DNA of 64,000 bases, from NCBI RefSeq assembly GCF_040954835.1, contig NC_090698.1:51160284-51224283 (forward strand), read 5' to 3'. The position numbers and the translations under genes were made by a program. Every line of letters begins with the position of its first letter. Position 1 is the first letter of the stretch. Below the pieces are notes generated by a model. The model made no database searches, was not told where the DNA came from, and saw only the letters and a program-made list of their open reading frames with translations. Positions 59,236-64,000 of the stretch are shown here, in pieces. Source of the stretch: Lepisosteus oculatus. Taxonomy: Eukaryota > Chordata > Actinopteri > Semionotiformes > Lepisosteidae.

Positions 59236-60528
59236 CATGTTGAATTTACCAAACCATTTGATCAGGACTTCATTTTTATATTTCCCAAACATTTGTTTTA
59301 AAAAATCATTTTCAAATATTTCCTAAGAGACTTCAGTTATTTGAATGGTGGAAAGTAACTATTCTACACCACTGATGTATCTATTGAAGACATATTTATT
59401 ATCACATTGACTATGCTTTCTGTGAAGTGCATGAGAAATTATTTCATAGTTAGCATGCAGTTTCATTTACATGACATTTAGTACTTAAATGATGGGCAGT
59501 CCCTACGTATATTAAGGGTAGTTAGGCACGTACTGTTTTTGTAAATTCATACACAAGCCAACGTGTTTCACTAGTAAGCCATTTATTAGCCTTATGTTAG
59601 TCAAATACTGGCCTTTAACAAGTTATGTTTTAGTAATAATAGCCTAAAACAATCTCTGAAATAAAGTGTTCTAAAAAAATTTATATTTACATTTTAGGTG
59701 ACAGTATTCATGTGCAAATATCATGTGTTACTTTTTAGCTGTTAAAAATGTTCTCTACACTTGAACACTGTGTTGTGCACAATTCATAAGACACAATCAT
59801 GTTACATTATGACCATAAACAATTTACTCAACGTTTTCACAGGAACCCTTTATTTGAATAAGGCTAAAAATGCATACATGTAATGTAATTTGCACAAATG
59901 GTTATAAAGGATTTTGCATGTTGTTACATTGTATTGTGTAGTGTTTAAGGATTTATGATGGTGTTTTTTAGCTTCATTTAAGTAATGTGTTAGCTCTTCC
60001 ATTAGTGTTTTCAGCTCTTCTTAAAGACATTAGTTGGTGTTATTAATGTTAATGTTAATTAAAAGGACACTTTGTTTTAGTTCAAAAGGAAGTAACATAC
60101 AATCTCCCAAATCAAGCATCTTGTGAATGTTTCCCTCTGTATTTTGAAATATCTTACGTATTTAGACTGTATCATGGACAAAAACATGTTTTAAAATTTG
60201 CAGTCACATTGCAGTCAATGCTCCTGTATTGTAAAGAATGGCAAATGTGTTGCAAAGGATCATTTCTTACTGTATATTCATGCATCCCTAACTCTATGTA
60301 CTTATTTTAAAAAATGATGATACATTAATTAAGTACAACAGCAAGCACTTTGACTTCAGTGTTGTCACTAAAAACACATGCTTAAGCTTTTTGTTTTTAC
60401 AATTTTACATGTATTTTAGTCTTTCTAAGGGTTTTCTAAGCTCCAGATAAAAAGGTAATCAGAACGGCAGCCTGAAAGAATTTTATTGACTCCCCAACAA
60501 TTGCAGGCGCCAGTACCTGGTAGGAGAC

Positions 60529-60614
60529 CAGCTGTCCCTACCTGAAACAGCAGCTCCATTGAAAAAGCTCCGAGGCAGCTGTTACGACGCTTAACAAATG
60601 GTCATCATCAGCTG
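60529..60614. promoter_or_regulatory. Cluster of three CAGCTG E-boxes in MEGF10 intron
   Basis: CAGCTG occurs at 60529-60534, 60576-60581 and 60609-60614, in a locally GC-richer block (about 60480-60780). CAGCTG is the preferred E-box of myogenic bHLH factors, and MEGF10 acts in muscle progenitors. Enhancer function is only inferred. Confidence 0.3.
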
Positions 60615-63600
60615 TGTCTGAAAATCTGTGTTTCAAGGGCAGGCACAATACAGCTCTTGTGGTTTCCTGGCCCTTGGTGGGATTGACTGTCCACAGTCGC
60701 AATCAGGCTAAAAGTCCTTCCAGTGTCTGACCACAGGCAGCTTGTGTGGAAGCACAAGAAACTCACACCTGCTTTCCTGAGGACTTTTGACCTCTACATC
60801 TTTTGAAGAATTATTCTAGCTCATGAGATAGTAATAGATTTTCCAGATTTGCTTTGAACAGGAAGTGGCTTGTCTGGTGTGATTGTCTTTGCACTACTGG
60901 GGAAGTCACTTAGGTCAACCAAAGCCTGAAAGTGAAGCCTTCCAAATACTTAAATTCCCTCCTGCACAAATGTCAACTGAGATAAAATAAGAGGGAATAC
61001 AAGATTATTAAATTAAAGTATTCAAAAGATGATGATACTATATTGCACAGTTACTTAGGATTTAATTCGTACCATAGAAATATTACTGTTTTTATGGCCA
61101 GAGACAAAGATGGAAATGAAAAGCTAAGAAATATATTAAGAGAATCTATAATATTTTCATCAATGATGAATGCATTTAGAGGTTAATTACCTTTTCACAG
61201 TAAAACCTTGTATTTAAATAGATTAAATATTAATATGAATTGGGTTTGACATTGAAAGTTTCGTTTTTTTTTCTTCTGTTAAGGTATTTTGTGTAATCAC
61301 GTGGTTGCAGCCAATTGAAGCAGAACAATCCCAAAAGAAGGAAAACACTTTTGAAGACTTCAGTAGATTTAAAAAAAATCTAATAACAAGAGCACTTGTT
61401 ATTAGTTATCCCTGTTTGTTATGTTCTTTTAAACCCAAAGTGTTAATCAGATCCAAGAGAATCAGGTGACCAATAAGATGTAAAATGTAATGCACAAGGC
61501 ATTTCTCTGCTCAGGGCTTTAAATGTTGCTCTCGTGTACGGAACTGCTCATGTTGGCTTCTGGTTGACCTTACTAATCCTTAGCTTATTTGACTAGTTAT
61601 ACCTACCGGAACATTGTGACACATACTGTAAATACCACTGAGACATGATCCTAGCTTAATCCCAGCACCAGGGTAAGAAGTTGAAAACCATTATCTTAAG
61701 CTGTCTGTCAACCATTATCTTAAACTGTACAATCAATATATTTGACTGTGAAAAGGCATCAGATGTTAACTACATACAAAACGTATTGTTCAGTAAACAA
61801 TAACTATGTACAATAACAAAATGACCACCACCTAAGTTTAACTACTTATAAAAATAAATCACTGATATCAATGTTCATTATTTAGTTTTCTTATAAAGGC
61901 AATATAACAAGTACAGTACAATAATATGGAATGAAACAGGGAAAGTAAAGCCAGCTGAAGAAACTAAGGTTCATTCTATATATCACTAAGCATTCTACTG
62001 ACTCCTTATGATCCCAGTTTACAAATAACAGGACATTGTGTTAATTTAATATAAATGAAGGCAATTAATTATACTTTGAAAAGAAAAACAAAAAGCTAGA
62101 TTTTGTTTTATTTCTGAATCATATTTAAAAGGCTCTGCAAAAGGCACTTTAGAATCAGAAAAAAATCAAACCCCTGAACCTGTTTTATTTTGCAAATCAA
62201 AACATGATTTTATTTTGACCAAACATATTTTAAAAATGCTACTCCATTCCTCCACTTCTCCATGGAAATCACAGAAAAACCTTTGTTATAAATCATGTCA
62301 ACCAGCAGCAAAAAGAAACTTGTTCATTCAGAAAACAAATATACACGTAAAACACTAAACCCTTATCAGGAATCTCAATTATGCACAAAACAAGAAAATG
62401 TGTACTATAAATATAAGTAGCTGAAAGCTAATTTGGTTGATATAAAAGGTGAATTACATACATATCCAAAATATTTTAACAAGGTGCAATAAAACAAATA
62501 TTTATTCCTTTAAACTTGCATCATTTCTTCTAAAAACCTACTTTTACTAGGTCCAACACATAAACTTGCGGCAGGACACAACAGTACAAACATTCTCTGT
62601 TTTCAATTATTTGAAGACTCTTTTAAGCACAGGTGAAAGGTTATTCAGTTCATATTGTTTAGTAAACATTGCTTCTAGATACACTGTCCCGTGAAGCAAT
62701 ACCACTATACAGTATATCCAATCATAATTGTATTGTAGCAACATCACCTGATGGAAGGTTATCTTATGTTGAATATTATTCTCTCATCTGCACTTAAGAA
62801 AAAAGTCAAAATGGTGGAAATCTGTATTAATTTGTCCCGCTTAAGATTCCCTGTGGATCAAAAGCTTGACTCCAGTTTTCCCTGAAACTAGCACCTGTGA
62901 TGACTCAAAAATATTAAATATTATGTTATGAACACAAAGATCATCTGCCACATAGAATCCCTTATCTGTCATTTGCTATATTGCAGTATAAAGCCAGAAT
63001 AATAGACTATATCTAGACAGATAATAATTTCATCTTGTCAAATAAACTAATACTCCTCAGGAATCAAATGCAAAATGTGGAATGTACGGGTCCATTTGAC
63101 AAAATAAAGTCAAGACAATATATTTTAGGGGATTAGCTATATTTCTAACTCTAAGACATTCCCTGAAATATGCCAATAAATATATGAGTTGAATTCCCCA
63201 CTTGTAGATGGAGACAGAGAAACAGGGAATTTAAAACTAAGTTAGCTTGTACAGTATATGCCATCTGATAGATCAGGATGTTTGCAGCCAAAAAATAGCT
63301 GTTTTTGTCAATAACAGAAGCTGGTCTGACGCCTGACTAAGGTTCATAACTAACGACCAACTCTGCCAGTGTCAGTATGCTTTGCAAGCTGCTAAAGATG
63401 TTATTCTCATCAATGGCATTGTTGTTGCTGCAGATTTCCATTATTCCCCCACTTCCAATACAGCAGCTGTCTAACATCAAACACAGCATTGCTCCAGAAC
63501 ACAACCACTATTAGCTAGTTTAATTTTGATCTAACCTTCACTGTTTGATGAGTAGAGTGCAGGAAATGAGTACAGTGCATTAGCTTATTTTAGGAAATGT

Positions 63601-64000
63601 GTAAACATTAGGTACTATCCTGTAACACACATGGGCATTTATTACAAAAAGTTAAAATGTAATAAAAAATTAAAAGCAAATTCTTCAAGATACGAGAAAA
63701 GAAGAATCTCGACAATGCGTTCCGAGAGCCCAGCTTGCAAGAGTGGAAATCTGTTCTTTAAATGTTTAAATGATTAAATAAAAGAAAAACAGCATACATT
63801 ACTACATCTCATATAATCAAAAACCTGTGTAGAGGTCACTCATAAAGCAAGGGATTGCTGTACTTATTTAACTGTAATTGGGAGTAGCAGCAAAAGTATT
63901 TGCAGATCCAAGATAGGGCATGACATAAAAGCAACGTAAATTTAAGCAACATGGAGCGATCCATTGCTGCATCAGTGCAAGGAAATTCTAGAGAGCCCCC

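Noticed and set aside
60480..60800. Further MEGF10 EGF exon
   Set aside because: Cysteine-like strings appear on the minus strand but no frame gives an EGF module with flanking splice sites of the needed phase.

Overview
This is a vertebrate nuclear window: AT-rich, intron-dense, and full of decayed transposons. It carries two protein-coding genes in tandem on the minus strand: PRRC1 (all eight coding exons, 17708-32762) and the 3' two thirds of MEGF10 (16 exons, 39839-57917; the 5' exons lie beyond position 64000). The MEGF10 - PRRC1 order and shared orientation match human 5q23. The repeats point to a ray-finned fish: Tc1-like elements, V-SINE-like and tRNA-derived SINEs, a SINE with a 5S-rRNA-like head, Penelope-like terminal repeats and a ZBED-type hAT. 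The mix looks like a non-teleost such as a gar, but the species call is an inference from remembered repeat patterns.

Layout. 1-17.7 kb: no gene recognised. This is sequence downstream of PRRC1, with tRNA-like SINEs, a Tc1-like transposase 3' fragment, Penelope-like repeat ends, a 5S-headed SINE, a LINE reverse-transcriptase fragment and an LTR with a primer-binding-site-like start. 17.7-32.8 kb: PRRC1, whose first coding intron holds a 1200-bp deleted hAT and a 923-bp solo LTR, both with target-site duplications. 33.5-34.3 kb: CpG-containing segment with a CRE-like site and a YY1-like site, the probable PRRC1 promoter and untranslated first exon. 34.3-39.8 kb: intergenic, with a 1534-bp decayed Tc1/mariner element next to the MEGF10 3' end. 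39.8-57.9 kb: MEGF10 exons for EGF-like modules, membrane span and cytoplasmic tail. 57.9-64 kb: large MEGF10 intron, with a cluster of three CAGCTG E-boxes near 60.55 kb.

The two genes are not an operon. PRRC1 is a proline-rich protein with an NTPase-fold-like C-terminal domain, tied to the ER-exit/Golgi region. MEGF10 is a single-pass engulfment and myogenic-progenitor receptor. Every exon junction given here was checked for GT/AG and phase by reading, and all phases chain together. I found no undescribed biological system. The best leads are an open alternative frame across PRRC1 exons, an imperfect hairpin in a PRRC1 intron, the E-box cluster, a 36-bp exact duplication in and beside a SINE, and hammerhead-like cores in the Penelope-like repeats.
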